From JAUSIF01 sp036556265 (GTDB lineage Bacteria > Pseudomonadota > Alphaproteobacteria > Rhizobiales > Xanthobacteraceae), in the NCBI GenBank assembly GCA_036556265.1, contig DATBJU010000110.1, forward strand, positions 1 through 30,143: 30,143 nucleotides of DNA, in the 5' to 3' direction. Within the stretch, counting starts at the first letter, position 1. Each line of letters begins with the position of its first letter. The notes beneath the pieces are model-generated. The model had not been told where the DNA came from. It searched no databases and saw nothing but the letters and a program-made list of their open reading frames with translations. The translations under genes were made by a program, and so were the position numbers. Of this stretch, positions 1 through 8,634 are shown one piece after another.

Positions 1-601
1 GCTCGACGCGATGGTTTGGGCAATCCAGAAGGCCTGCGGCCTGCCGAAGAACAAGGTGGTCGGAATGGCGGGCGTGCTGGACTCGGCGCGCTTCCGTTAT
101 TTCCTCGCCGACGAATTTGCCGTTTCCGTCGAGGACGTCACCGCCTTCGTGCTCGGTGGGCACGGCGACACCATGGTGCCGCTGGTGCGCTATTCGACGG
201 TCGCCGGCATCCCGATTCCGGACCTCATCAAGATGGGCTGGACCACGCAGGACCGGCTCGATGCGATCGTGCAGCGGACGCGCGACGGCGGGGCGGAAAT
301 CGTCAACCTGCTGAAGACCGGCTCGGCATTCTATGCGCCCGCGGCGTCGGCCATCGCCATGGCGGAGAGCTATCTTCGGGACAAGAAGCGCGTGCTGCCG
401 TGTGCCGCCTGGCTCAACGGAGAGTACGGCGTCAAAGGGCTCTATGTCGGGGTCCCGGTCGTGATCGGCGGCAAGGGCGTCGAGCGGATCGTGGAAATCG
501 ACCTCGACCGACACGAACGGGCGATGTTCGACAAGTCGGTTGCGTCGGTGCGCGGCCTCGTGGACGCCTGTCTCAAGATCGCGCCCGACCTCGGAAACTG
601 A
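1..601 (+). CDS. mdh: Malate dehydrogenase, NAD-dependent (C-terminal part, cut by window start)
   Basis: Interconverts malate and oxaloacetate with NAD in the cytoplasmic TCA cycle. The reading frame is open from the first bases, so the N-terminal Rossmann half (NAD-binding glycines) lies outside the window; the ATG at 11 is an internal Met and not the start. About 199 C-terminal residues of an expected ~320 are visible. The segment GMAGVLDSARFR and the catalytic-His motif GGHGDTMVP (His codon at 161-163) are typical of the LDH-like malate dehydrogenases found in alphaproteobacteria. The TGA at 599-601 is followed 50 bases later by sucC on the same strand, the usual alphaproteobacterial mdh-suc arrangement, so co-transcription is likely. 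A lactate dehydrogenase is less likely given the MVPLVR context and the neighbouring TCA genes. Confidence 0.96.
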   Translation, partial: LDAMVWAIQKACGLPKNKVVGMAGVLDSARFRYFLADEFAVSVEDVTAFVLGGHGDTMVPLVRYSTVAGIPIPDLIKMGWTTQDRLDAIVQRTRDGGAEIVNLLKTGSAFYAPAASAIAMAESYLRDKKRVLPCAAWLNGEYGVKGLYVGVPVVIGGKGVERIVEIDLDRHERAMFDKSVASVRGLVDACLKIAPDLGN

Positions 602-651
602 TTGATCCCCGGCGTGCCGAACATTCGTGCATGTCTCGATAGCAGGTTTCG

Positions 652-1821
652 ATGAACATCCACGAATATCAGGGCAAGCAGCTGCTGCGTGAATTCGAGG
701 TGCCGGTGCCGCGCGGCGAGCCGGCGTTCTCCGTCGAGGAAGCAGAACAGGCAGCAAAGAAGCTCGGCGGACCGGTCTGGGTGGTCAAGGCGCAGATCCA
801 CGCGGGTGGGCGCGGCAAGGCCGGCGGCGTGAAGGTCGTCAAGTCGATCGACGAGGTGAAGAAGGAGGCGAAGCGCCTGCTCGGCTCCAAGCTCGTCACG
901 CATCAGACCGGGGCGGCCGGAAAGGAAGTGAACCGCCTCTACATCGAAGAGGGCGCGGCGATCGAGCGCGAATTCTATCTATCGCTGCTCGTGGACCGGG
1001 AAAGCTCACGCATCGCATTCGTGGTCTCGACCGAAGGGGGCATGAACATCGAGGAGGTCGCGGCGAAGACGCCGGACAAGATCGTCACCTTCTCCGTCGA
1101 TCCGGTCGCGAACATCTGCCCCTATCACGTTCGCAAGGTCGCGCAGGCGCTCAAGCTCGGTGAAGCGCAGCCGAAACAGTTGAGCGCGCTTCTGACCAAT
1201 CTGCATCGCGCGTTCGTCGAGAAGGACATGAGCCTGCTCGAGATCAATCCGCTGATCCAGACGAAGAGCGGCGATCTCATCTGTCTCGATGCCAAGGTTT
1301 CGTTCGACGACAACGCGCTGTTCCGCCATCCGCTTATTCACCGGCTGCGCGACGAGTCGGAGGAAGACCCGAAGGAGATCGAGGCGTCGAAGCACGATCT
1401 CAACTACATCGCGCTCGACGGAACGATCGGCTGCATGGTGAACGGGGCTGGCCTCGCCATGGCGACAATGGACATCATCAAGCTTTATGGAGAGGCGCCG
1501 GCAAATTTTCTCGACGTAGGCGGCGGCGCGACCAAGGAGAAGGTGGCGGCCGCGTTCAAGATCATCACGGCAGATCCGAACGTGAAGGGAATTCTCGTCA
1601 ATATCTTCGGCGGGATCATGCGCTGCGATGTCATCGCCGAGGGCGTCATCGCGGCGGTGCGCGAGGTCGGGCTGAAGGTGCCGCTCGTGGTGCGGCTCGA
1701 GGGCACCAACGTTGAGCTTGGCCGCAAGCTGCTCGCGGAATCGAAACTCGACGTGCTTGCGGCAATGGATCTCGACGACGCTGCGCAGAAGATCGTCAAA
1801 GCCGTCAAGAGGACGAAGTGA
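652..1821 (+). CDS. sucC: Succinyl-CoA ligase [ADP-forming], beta subunit
   Basis: Beta subunit of the enzyme that converts succinyl-CoA to succinate while phosphorylating ADP or GDP. The 389 residues begin MNIHEYQGKQLL, the typical family start. An ATP-grasp domain fills the N-terminal half, with Lys46 and the glycine-rich GGRGK at 52-56 in the nucleotide site. The C-terminal flavodoxin-like CoA-ligase domain carries NIFGG at 317-321. Length is close to the usual ~390-398. The stop overlaps the sucD start in TGATG, so translation is probably coupled. Malate-CoA ligase (MtkA) is a close homologue, but sucD, sucA and sucB directly downstream make the TCA-cycle role much more likely. The Shine-Dalgarno sequence is weak (AGCAGG). 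Confidence 0.97.
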   Translation: MNIHEYQGKQLLREFEVPVPRGEPAFSVEEAEQAAKKLGGPVWVVKAQIHAGGRGKAGGVKVVKSIDEVKKEAKRLLGSKLVTHQTGAAGKEVNRLYIEEGAAIEREFYLSLLVDRESSRIAFVVSTEGGMNIEEVAAKTPDKIVTFSVDPVANICPYHVRKVAQALKLGEAQPKQLSALLTNLHRAFVEKDMSLLEINPLIQTKSGDLICLDAKVSFDDNALFRHPLIHRLRDESEEDPKEIEASKHDLNYIALDGTIGCMVNGAGLAMATMDIIKLYGEAPANFLDVGGGATKEKVAAAFKIITADPNVKGILVNIFGGIMRCDVIAEGVIAAVREVGLKVPLVVRLEGTNVELGRKLLAESKLDVLAAMDLDDAAQKIVKAVKRTK

Positions 1822-2708
1822 TGTCCGTCCTGGTCGACAAAAATACGAAAGTCATCACCCAGGGCATTACGGGGAAGAATGGCACATTCCACACTGAACA
1901 AGCGATCAAGTACGGCACCAGGGTCGTTGGCGGGGTGTCGCCGGGCAAGGGCGGCACAACGCATCTCGGAGTGCCTGTCTTCGACACGGTTGCCGACGCC
2001 CGCAAGGCGACGGGGTGTGACGCGACCGCGATTTACGTACCGCCGGCCGGAGCAGCCGACGCAATCGCCGAGGCGATCGACGCTGGAGTGCCGCTTATCG
2101 TCTGCATCACCGAGGGCATCCCGGTGCTCGACATGGTGAAGGTGAAACGCTCGTTGTGCGGATCGAGGTCGCGGCTGATCGGGCCGAACTGCCCTGGAGT
2201 GATCACACCGGAAGCATGCAAGATCGGAATCATGCCTGGCCACATCCATCGGCGCGGCAAGGTCGGGATTGTCTCGCGGTCGGGCACGCTTACATATGAG
2301 GCAGTCTTCCAGACGACAGCCGAGCAGCTCGGACAGACCACTTGCGTCGGTATCGGCGGTGATCCGGTGAAGGGCACGGAGTTCGTTGACGTGCTGGAAA
2401 TGTTCCTCGCGGACGAGGAGACCGAGGCAATCGTGATGATCGGCGAAATCGGTGGTTCGGCCGAGGAAGACGCTGCTCAATTCTTGCGCGATGAGGCGAA
2501 GCGCGGACGGAAGAAGCCATGTGTCGGGTTCATTGCAGGCAGAACCGCTCCGCCGGGCCGTCGCATGGGTCATGCAGGCGCCATCATTTCGGGTGGAAAG
2601 GGCGGCGCGGAATCGAAGATTGGAGCGATGGAGGCCGCAGGTATTCGCGTGTCGCAATCTCCGGCGCGGCTCGGCAAGACGCTCGTCGAAGTACTAAAAG
2701 GCCGATAA
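1821..2708 (+). CDS. sucD: Succinyl-CoA ligase, alpha subunit
   Basis: Alpha subunit of succinyl-CoA ligase; it binds CoA and carries the phosphorylated histidine. The 295 residues start MSVLVDKNTKV at the ATG that overlaps the sucC stop by one base. A GTG three bases upstream would only add one Met and is not preferred. The N-terminal CoA-binding Rossmann fold shows GITGKNG near 15-21 and VSPGKGG at 39-45. GPNCPG is at 121-126. The active-site motif GHAGAIISGGKGG places the phospho-His at His251, matching His246 of the E. coli enzyme. It must pair with SucC, whose gene is adjacent and coupled. Confidence 0.97.
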   Translation: MSVLVDKNTKVITQGITGKNGTFHTEQAIKYGTRVVGGVSPGKGGTTHLGVPVFDTVADARKATGCDATAIYVPPAGAADAIAEAIDAGVPLIVCITEGIPVLDMVKVKRSLCGSRSRLIGPNCPGVITPEACKIGIMPGHIHRRGKVGIVSRSGTLTYEAVFQTTAEQLGQTTCVGIGGDPVKGTEFVDVLEMFLADEETEAIVMIGEIGGSAEEDAAQFLRDEAKRGRKKPCVGFIAGRTAPPGRRMGHAGAIISGGKGGAESKIGAMEAAGIRVSQSPARLGKTLVEVLKGR

Positions 2709-2801
2709 ATCGGGCATTCTCGACGCGCGGGTGCGATTCACACGGCCTGAACCGATCGTATGTCATCGTGGTTCGCCAAAGCGCGGAACACAAATTGCTA
2801 G

Positions 2802-2814
2802 CCCCGCCTCGGGG
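2802..2814 (+). promoter_or_regulatory. Small hairpin over the sucA ribosome-binding site (possible)
   Basis: CCCCG (2802-2806), loop CCT, CGGGG (2810-2814). The right arm is the G-run of the likely sucA Shine-Dalgarno sequence (GGGGA, 8 bases before the ATG at 2823), so folding would hide it. The 114-base sucD-sucA gap is the longest spacer among the mdh-sucB genes. The stem is only 5 bp, so a regulatory role is inference. Confidence 0.28.
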
Positions 2815-2822
2815 ACGGAATC

Positions 2823-5801
2823 ATGTCTAGGGCCGACAAGAACGAACAATTCCTGCGTACCTCGTTTCTCTACGGCGGAAACGCCGCCTATATCGAGGAT
2901 CTGCAGGCGCGTTACGAGCGGGATCCCTCGTCTGTCGACGCGCAGTGGCAGAATTTCTTCAAGGCGCTGAAGGAAGAGCGCGGTGACGTTCTCAAGAACG
3001 CACGCGGCGCTTCGTGGAAGCAGCCCGGCTGGCCGGTGCCCATGAACGGCGAGCTGGTCGCCGCGCTCGACGGCAATTGGCTCGCGGTCGAAAAATCCGT
3101 CGGCGAAAAGATTCAAGCGAGGGCCCTGCGAAGCGGGGTGGAAATTTCCCCGGGCGAGGTGCAGCAGGCGACGCGCGACTCTGTGCGTGCCCTCATGATG
3201 ATCCGCGCATATCGCGCGCGCGGACATCTCGAGGCGAAGCTCGATCCGCTGGAGCTCGAGCCGATCAAGCCGCACGCCGAGCTCGACCCGAAGAGCTACG
3301 GCTTCAACGAGACCGACTTCGATCGTAAGATCTTCATCGATCACGTGCTCGGGCTGGAACTTGCGAGCGTGCGAGAGATGCTCGCAATTCTCAAGCGTAC
3401 CTACTGTCAGACGATCGGCGTTGAGTTCATGCACATCTCGTCACCGGACGAGAAGGGCTGGATCCAGGAACGCATCGAGGGCCCGGACAAGGAGATCAGC
3501 TTCACGCGCGAAGGTAAGCGCGCAATCCTCAACAAGCTCGTCGAAGCCGAGGGCTTCGAAAAATTCCTCGACGTCAAATACACGGGTACGAAGCGTTTCG
3601 GGCTGGACGGCGCGGAGTCGATGGTCCCGGCGCTCGAGCAGATCATCAAGCGCGGCGGCGCGCTCGGCGTGCGTGAGATTGTGCTCGGCATGGCGCACCG
3701 CGGGCGGCTCAACGTGCTCGCGCAGGTGATGGGGAAGCCACACCGGGCAATCTTCCACGAATTCACGGGGGGCTCGTCCACCCCCGACGAAGTGGAGGGC
3801 TCGGGCGACGTGAAGTATCACCTCGGCGCTTCGTCGGATCGCGAGTTCGACGGGAACAAAGTGCATCTGTCGCTCACCGCGAACCCCTCGCACCTTGAAA
3901 TCGTCGATCCTGTCGTGCTCGGCAAAGCGCGAGCGAAGCAGGATCAGCTGGCCGACAGACCGCGGCCCGATGTCATCCCGCTCGACCAACGTGCGCGTGT
4001 GCTACCGCTGCTCATCCACGGCGACGCTGCGTTCGCGGGACAGGGCGTCGTCGCGGAGTGCTTCGGTCTTTCCGGCTTGCGCGGCCACCGCACGGCCGGC
4101 TCTCTGCATTTCATCATCAACAACCAGATCGGCTTCACGACCAATCCTCGCTACGCGCGGTCCTCGCCCTATCCGTCGGATGTCGCCAAGATGATCGAGG
4201 CGCCGATCCTGCATGTGAACGGCGACGATCCGGAAGCTGTCGTATTCTGCGCGAAGGTTGCGACCGAGTTCCGTCAGCGCTTCCACAAACCGGTCGTGAT
4301 CGACATGTTCTGCTACCGGCGCTTCGGTCACAATGAGGGCGACGAGCCGTCCTTCACACAGCCCTTGATGTACAGAAAGATCCGCTCGCAGCCGACAACG
4401 CTCGAGATCTACGGCGCGAAGCTGGAACAGGAAGGTATCGTCGGCGCCGGCGAAGTCGAGCAGATGAGGGCCGCCTGGCGAGCGCGACTCGAGACGGAGC
4501 AGGAAGCCGGCCAGAGCTATCGGGCGAACAAGGCTGACTGGCTGGATGGCCGCTGGTCGGGCATGCGCGCGATCAAGGAAGTCGACGATCCGCGTCGCGG
4601 CAACACCGGGGTCGCCGTTGAGACGCTGAAGGAAGTCGGGCGCCGCATTACCGAGGTGCCGCAAGGCTTCAACATACACCGCACGATTGCGCGCTTCCTA
4701 GAGAACCGGCGCGCGACGATCAAGAACGACAGTGGAATCGATTGGTCGACGGGCGAGGCGCTCGCCTTCTGCTCGTTGCTGCTCGACGGAAACCCGGTGC
4801 GACTCTCCGGCCAGGATTCCGAGCGCGGCACCTTCACGCAACGGCACTCGGTTTTGCACGATCAGGAAAAGGACGAGCGCTACACGCCGTTCAATCACGT
4901 GCGCGAAGGCCAGGCGCGCTACGAGGTGATCAATTCGATGCTGTCGGAAGAGGCGGTGCTCGGCTTCGAGTACGGCTATTCCCTCGCCGAGCCGAACGCG
5001 CTGACGCTCTGGGAAGGACAGTTCGGCGACTTCGTCAACGGTGCGCAGGTGGTCATCGATCAGTTCATCACCTCCGGCGAGCGCAAGTGGCTGCGCATGT
5101 CGGGACTCGTACTGCTGCTGCCGCACGGCTACGAAGGGCAAGGCCCCGAGCATTCGTCGGCGCGGCTCGAGCGCTTCCTGCAGATGTGCGGCGAAGACAA
5201 CATCCAGGTCGCCAACTGCACGACGCCGGCAAACTATTTCCACATCCTGCGCCGGCAGCTGAAACGCGATTTCCGCAAGCCGCTGGTGCTGATGACGCCG
5301 AAATCGCTGCTGCGCCACAAGCGCGTCACCTCGAAGCTCGCTGAACTCGGGCCGGACACGAGCTTCCACCGCGTGCTGTGGGACGACGCGCAGTTGCACC
5401 CGAGCGGCGGCGTCAAGCTTGTGCCGGATGAGAAGATCCGGCGTGTCGTGCTGTGCTCCGGCAAGGTCTACTATGATCTGTTCGAGGAGCGAGAGAGGCG
5501 CGGTGTCGATGACATCTACCTGATGCGCATCGAACAGCTCTATCCATTCCCATTGAAGGCGCTGGTCACGGAACTCTCGCGTTTCAAGCAAGCTGAACTA
5601 GTCTGGTGCCAGGAAGAGCCACGCAATCAGGGCGCCTGGGCATTCGTTCAGCCTTATCTCGAATGGGTGCTGGAGCAGACCGGAGGCATTAGCAAGCGCG
5701 CGCGCTACGTCGGCCGTCCGGCGTCGGCGGCGACAGCGACCGGGCTGATGTCCAGTCACCTGAAGCAATTGAAAGCCTTTCTCGACGAGGCACTCGCGTA
5801 G
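2823..5801 (+). CDS. sucA: 2-oxoglutarate dehydrogenase E1 component
   Basis: Thiamine-diphosphate-dependent E1 of the 2-oxoglutarate dehydrogenase complex; it decarboxylates 2-oxoglutarate and passes the succinyl group to the lipoyl arm of SucB. It has 992 residues, within the family's usual range of about 930-1020. The N-terminal peripheral segment (about 10-50, FLRTSFLYGGNAAYIEDL) is typical and anchors E1 to E2. AHRGR (291-295) and LTANPSHLE (351-359) hold active-site histidines. The ThDP/Mg motif runs from GDAAFAGQGVVAE (400-412) to INNQ (432-435). The C-terminal transketolase-like pyrimidine-binding half contains LPHGYEGQGPEHSS. The start at 2823 follows GGGGACGG. sucB begins 21 bases after the stop. 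The symbol odhA is also used. Confidence 0.98.
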   Translation: MSRADKNEQFLRTSFLYGGNAAYIEDLQARYERDPSSVDAQWQNFFKALKEERGDVLKNARGASWKQPGWPVPMNGELVAALDGNWLAVEKSVGEKIQARALRSGVEISPGEVQQATRDSVRALMMIRAYRARGHLEAKLDPLELEPIKPHAELDPKSYGFNETDFDRKIFIDHVLGLELASVREMLAILKRTYCQTIGVEFMHISSPDEKGWIQERIEGPDKEISFTREGKRAILNKLVEAEGFEKFLDVKYTGTKRFGLDGAESMVPALEQIIKRGGALGVREIVLGMAHRGRLNVLAQVMGKPHRAIFHEFTGGSSTPDEVEGSGDVKYHLGASSDREFDGNKVHLSLTANPSHLEIVDPVVLGKARAKQDQLADRPRPDVIPLDQRARVLPLLIHGDAAFAGQGVVAECFGLSGLRGHRTAGSLHFIINNQIGFTTNPRYARSSPYPSDVAKMIEAPILHVNGDDPEAVVFCAKVATEFRQRFHKPVVIDMFCYRRFGHNEGDEPSFTQPLMYRKIRSQPTTLEIYGAKLEQEGIVGAGEVEQMRAAWRARLETEQEAGQSYRANKADWLDGRWSGMRAIKEVDDPRRGNTGVAVETLKEVGRRITEVPQGFNIHRTIARFLENRRATIKNDSGIDWSTGEALAFCSLLLDGNPVRLSGQDSERGTFTQRHSVLHDQEKDERYTPFNHVREGQARYEVINSMLSEEAVLGFEYGYSLAEPNALTLWEGQFGDFVNGAQVVIDQFITSGERKWLRMSGLVLLLPHGYEGQGPEHSSARLERFLQMCGEDNIQVANCTTPANYFHILRRQLKRDFRKPLVLMTPKSLLRHKRVTSKLAELGPDTSFHRVLWDDAQLHPSGGVKLVPDEKIRRVVLCSGKVYYDLFEERERRGVDDIYLMRIEQLYPFPLKALVTELSRFKQAELVWCQEEPRNQGAWAFVQPYLEWVLEQTGGISKRARYVGRPASAATATGLMSSHLKQLKAFLDEALA

Positions 5802-5822
5802 GCGAGCGAGCGGAGACAGACG

Positions 5823-7064
5823 ATGGCGACCGAGATCCGGGTACCGACGCTCGGCGAGTCCGTGACCGAGGCGACGATCGGGCGCTGGTTCAAGAAGGCC
5901 GGCGACGCGGTGCGGGCAGACGAGCCGCTGGTCGAGCTGGAGACCGACAAGGTCACGGTCGAGGTGCCGGCACCCGCGGCCGGGGTGCTGGAAAAGATCC
6001 TCGTGAAGGATGGCGAGACGGTGGGCGTCGGTGCCGTGCTCGGGTCGATCGCGGAAGGTGCCGGCGGTGCAAAGGCAGCGCCGGCGAAGGCGGCTCCGGC
6101 CAAAGCCGAGCCGGCGCCCGCCAAGACGGCTGGCCCGAAAGCCGCAGCGGCACCTGCGCCCCCGCGCGCGGCGACGTCCGAGATTCCGCTCGCGCCTTCG
6201 GTGCGAAAACTCGCGGCTGAGTCCGGCGTCGATCCATCGACGCTCGCGGGCAGTGGCAAGGACGGCCGCGTGACCAAGGGTGACATGCTGGCGGCGATGT
6301 CGGGCGTTACGCCGGTCGCGCGCGCCCCTACTGTTGCGCGTGCGCCGTCTCCGAAGTCGGATAGCGAGCGCGAAGAGCGCGTGCGTATGACGCGGCTGCG
6401 CCAAACGATCGCGCAGCGGCTCAAGGATGCGCAGAACACGGCGGCGATGCTCACCACGTTCAACGACGTGGACATGAGCGAGATCATCGCGATGCGCGCG
6501 CACTACAAGGACTCATTCGAGAAGAAGCACGGGGTGAAGCTCGGTTTCATGGGCTTCTTCGTGAAGGCGTGCGTCGCCGCGCTGAAGGATATTCCGGCAG
6601 TCAACGCGGAGATCGACGGGCAGGATCTTGTCTACAAGAACTACTATCACATCGGCGTCGCGGTCGGCACCGACCGCGGGCTCGTCGTGCCCGTGGTGCG
6701 CGAAGCGGATCAGCTTTCCATCGCCGAGATTGAGAAGACGATCGCCGATTTCGGCAGGCGCGCGCGAGAAGGGAAACTTTCCATTGACGAGATGCAGGGT
6801 GGCACGTTCACGATCACGAACGGCGGGATCTATGGTTCGTTGCTCTCAACACCGATCCTGAATGCGCCGCAGTCGGGTATTCTCGGTATGCACCGGATCG
6901 AGGAGCGGCCGGTCGCTGTGAAAGGTCAGGTCGTGATAAAGGCGATGATGTATCTCGCGCTCAGTTACGATCATCGCATCGTCGACGGCCGCGAGGCGGT
7001 CACCTTCCTTGTGCGTGTCAAAGAAAATTTGGAAGATCCGGCAAGGTTGGTGCTGGACTTGTAG
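5823..7064 (+). CDS. sucB: Dihydrolipoamide succinyltransferase, E2 of 2-oxoglutarate dehydrogenase
   Basis: Core of the 2-oxoglutarate dehydrogenase complex; moves the succinyl group from SucA to CoA. It has 413 residues. A single lipoyl domain (about 2-76) carries the lipoylated Lys43 in ETDKVTVEV. An Ala/Pro/Lys-rich flexible linker covers about 78-118. The peripheral subunit-binding domain (about 121-160, APSVRKLAAESG) holds E3. The C-terminal catalytic acyltransferase domain ends with SYDHRIVDG, giving catalytic His384 and Asp388. One lipoyl domain plus TCA-cycle neighbours argues for the 2-oxoglutarate rather than the pyruvate complex. A GGAGA Shine-Dalgarno precedes the ATG. The repeat pair 7074-7160 follows the stop. 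Confidence 0.97.
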   Translation: MATEIRVPTLGESVTEATIGRWFKKAGDAVRADEPLVELETDKVTVEVPAPAAGVLEKILVKDGETVGVGAVLGSIAEGAGGAKAAPAKAAPAKAEPAPAKTAGPKAAAAPAPPRAATSEIPLAPSVRKLAAESGVDPSTLAGSGKDGRVTKGDMLAAMSGVTPVARAPTVARAPSPKSDSEREERVRMTRLRQTIAQRLKDAQNTAAMLTTFNDVDMSEIIAMRAHYKDSFEKKHGVKLGFMGFFVKACVAALKDIPAVNAEIDGQDLVYKNYYHIGVAVGTDRGLVVPVVREADQLSIAEIEKTIADFGRRAREGKLSIDEMQGGTFTITNGGIYGSLLSTPILNAPQSGILGMHRIEERPVAVKGQVVIKAMMYLALSYDHRIVDGREAVTFLVRVKENLEDPARLVLDL

Positions 7065-7073
7065 TCTTCTTTT

Positions 7074-7160
7074 GTCGTGGCCGGGCTTCTCTCGGCTATC
7101 CACGTCTTAAGCCAAATCGAAGTTTAAGACGTGGATGCCCGACAGAAGGTCGGGCATGAC
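7074..7160. repeat. Inverted pair of 37-base REP-like repeats between sucB and lpdA
   Basis: Copy 1 (7074-7110, minus orientation) and copy 2 (7124-7160, plus orientation) match at 30 of 37 positions and are separated by 13 bases. The inner 13 bases of each arm (7098-7110 and 7124-7136) are perfectly complementary. Copy 2 is itself palindromic: ATGCCCGAC (7135-7143), 5-base loop, GTCGGGCAT (7149-7157). Copy 1 keeps only a weaker internal palindrome. The pair could fold as one long hairpin in the sucB-lpdA mRNA or as separate hairpins. It resembles the 'cgtggatgcccg...cgggcatgac' intergenic palindromes that I recall as common in Bradyrhizobium-type genomes; that link is from memory and not checked. 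Confidence 0.8.
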
Positions 7161-7182
7161 GCAGAACACCGCGGAGCATTCA

Positions 7183-8583
7183 ATGCCCTACGACCTCATC
7201 GTGATCGGCTCTGGGCCCGGCGGCTACGTGTGCGCGATCCGCGCCGCGCAACTCGGCAAGAAGGTGGCGGTCGTCGAAAAGGAAAAGACGTTCGGCGGCA
7301 CCTGCCTCAATGTCGGCTGCATTCCCTCGAAGGCGATGCTGCATGCTTCGCATTTGTTCGAGGACGCAGGGCACGCATTCATGGGCATGGGAATCGGCGT
7401 CTCCAAGCCCAAACTCGACCTTGCACAGATGCAAAAGTTCAAACAGGAGGGAGTTGACGCAAATGTGAAGGGCGTCGATTTCCTCTTTAAAAAGAACAAG
7501 GTGGAGGCGTTCCACGGGCGTGGGCGGATCGTGGGACCGGGCAAGGTCGAGGTCGGCAGCGGAAACGGCAAGGCGCAGACGCTCGAGGCCAAATCGATCG
7601 TGATTGCGACCGGCTCGGACGTGGCGCGGCTTCCGGGCATTGCGATCGACGAGAAGCGCATCGTGTCGTCCACGGGCGCGCTCGAACTAGCGAAGGTGCC
7701 GGAGCGGCTCCTCGTGGTCGGGGCAGGTGTGATCGGGCTGGAACTCGGCTCGGTGTGGCGTCGGCTCGGCGCGAAGGTCGAGGTGGTTGAATTCCTCGAC
7801 CGAATTCTTCCGGGGATGGACGGCGAGATCGCACGGCAGTTCCAGCGCATCCAGGAAAAGCAGGGGATCAATTTCCGACTTGGGTCGAAGGTTACTGCGG
7901 TCGACTCGAAGGGAAAGGTGCTGAAGGTAAGTGTAGAGCCTGCGGCCGGCGGAAAGGCGGAGTCGCTCGACGCGGACGTCGTGCTCGTTGCGATCGGCCG
8001 TGTGCCCTACACGGACGGGCTTGGCCTCGCCGAAGCGGGCGTGCAGGTCGATAACAAGAAACGCGTCGTAGTCGACGCGCATTTCCAAACGAGCGTGCCC
8101 GGCATCTATTCGATCGGCGATGTGATCGCCGGACCGATGCTCGCGCACAAGGGCGAGGACGAAGGCGTCGCTGTCGCCGAGATTATCGCAGGCCAGGCCG
8201 GGCACGTGAACTACGACGCGATCCCGAACGTGATCTACACGTTCCCGGAAGTGGCCTCGGTCGGTAAGAGCGAAGAGGAATTGAAGCAGGCCGGCGTGCA
8301 GTATCGCGTCGGCAAGTTCCCGTTCACGGCGAACGGCCGCGCGAAGGTGAACAAGACGACCGAAGGGTTCGTGAAGATCCTAGCTGATGCACAGACTGAC
8401 CGTGTGTTCGGCGTGCACATCATCGGTGCGGACGCGGGAACATTGATTGCCGAGGTTACACTCGCGATCGAGTTCGGAGCGGCGGCAGAGGACATCGCGC
8501 GCACCTGCCACGCTCATCCGACGACATCCGAGGCGGTGAAGGAAGCCGCGCTCGCGGTGGCCGGTCGGCCGATTCACATGTGA
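7183..8583 (+). CDS. lpdA: Dihydrolipoyl dehydrogenase, E3 component
   Basis: FAD enzyme that reoxidises the dihydrolipoyl groups of SucB (and possibly other 2-oxoacid complexes) with NAD. From the ATG at 7183 it has 466 residues, the normal length. FAD site GSGPGGY at 9-15; redox disulfide Cys41/Cys46 in GGTCLNVGCIPSK; NAD-binding GAGVIGLELGSVW; FAD-binding GDVIAGPMLAHKGEDEG; interface catalytic pair His445/Glu450 in HPTTSE. The start at 7183 has a GCGGAG Shine-Dalgarno about 6 bases upstream and gives the standard MPYDLIVIG N-terminus. An in-frame ATG at 7135 would add 16 residues, but it lies inside the palindromic repeat and is rejected. It is last in the TCA run. Confidence 0.97.
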   Translation: MPYDLIVIGSGPGGYVCAIRAAQLGKKVAVVEKEKTFGGTCLNVGCIPSKAMLHASHLFEDAGHAFMGMGIGVSKPKLDLAQMQKFKQEGVDANVKGVDFLFKKNKVEAFHGRGRIVGPGKVEVGSGNGKAQTLEAKSIVIATGSDVARLPGIAIDEKRIVSSTGALELAKVPERLLVVGAGVIGLELGSVWRRLGAKVEVVEFLDRILPGMDGEIARQFQRIQEKQGINFRLGSKVTAVDSKGKVLKVSVEPAAGGKAESLDADVVLVAIGRVPYTDGLGLAEAGVQVDNKKRVVVDAHFQTSVPGIYSIGDVIAGPMLAHKGEDEGVAVAEIIAGQAGHVNYDAIPNVIYTFPEVASVGKSEEELKQAGVQYRVGKFPFTANGRAKVNKTTEGFVKILADAQTDRVFGVHIIGADAGTLIAEVTLAIEFGAAAEDIARTCHAHPTTSEAVKEAALAVAGRPIHM

Positions 8584-8615
8584 AAATAAAACGCCCGGGG
8601 CTTTAAGCCCGGGCG
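8584..8615 (-). terminator. Rho-independent terminator for the xerC / small secreted protein unit
   Basis: CGCCCGGG (8592-8599), 8-base loop, CCCGGGCG (8608-8615). Read on the minus strand the hairpin is followed by TTTTATTTT, a good U-tract, 19 bases beyond the stop of the minus-strand gene at 8635. On the plus strand, after lpdA, the same hairpin has no U-tract, so it would act there only weakly. Confidence 0.8.
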
Positions 8616-8634
8616 AGATCGATTCCACGCTAAC

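Noticed and set aside
652..2708. sucCD as malate-CoA ligase (mtkAB) of the serine cycle
   Set aside because: The families are alike, but the genes sit between mdh and sucAB-lpdA with no serine-cycle genes nearby.
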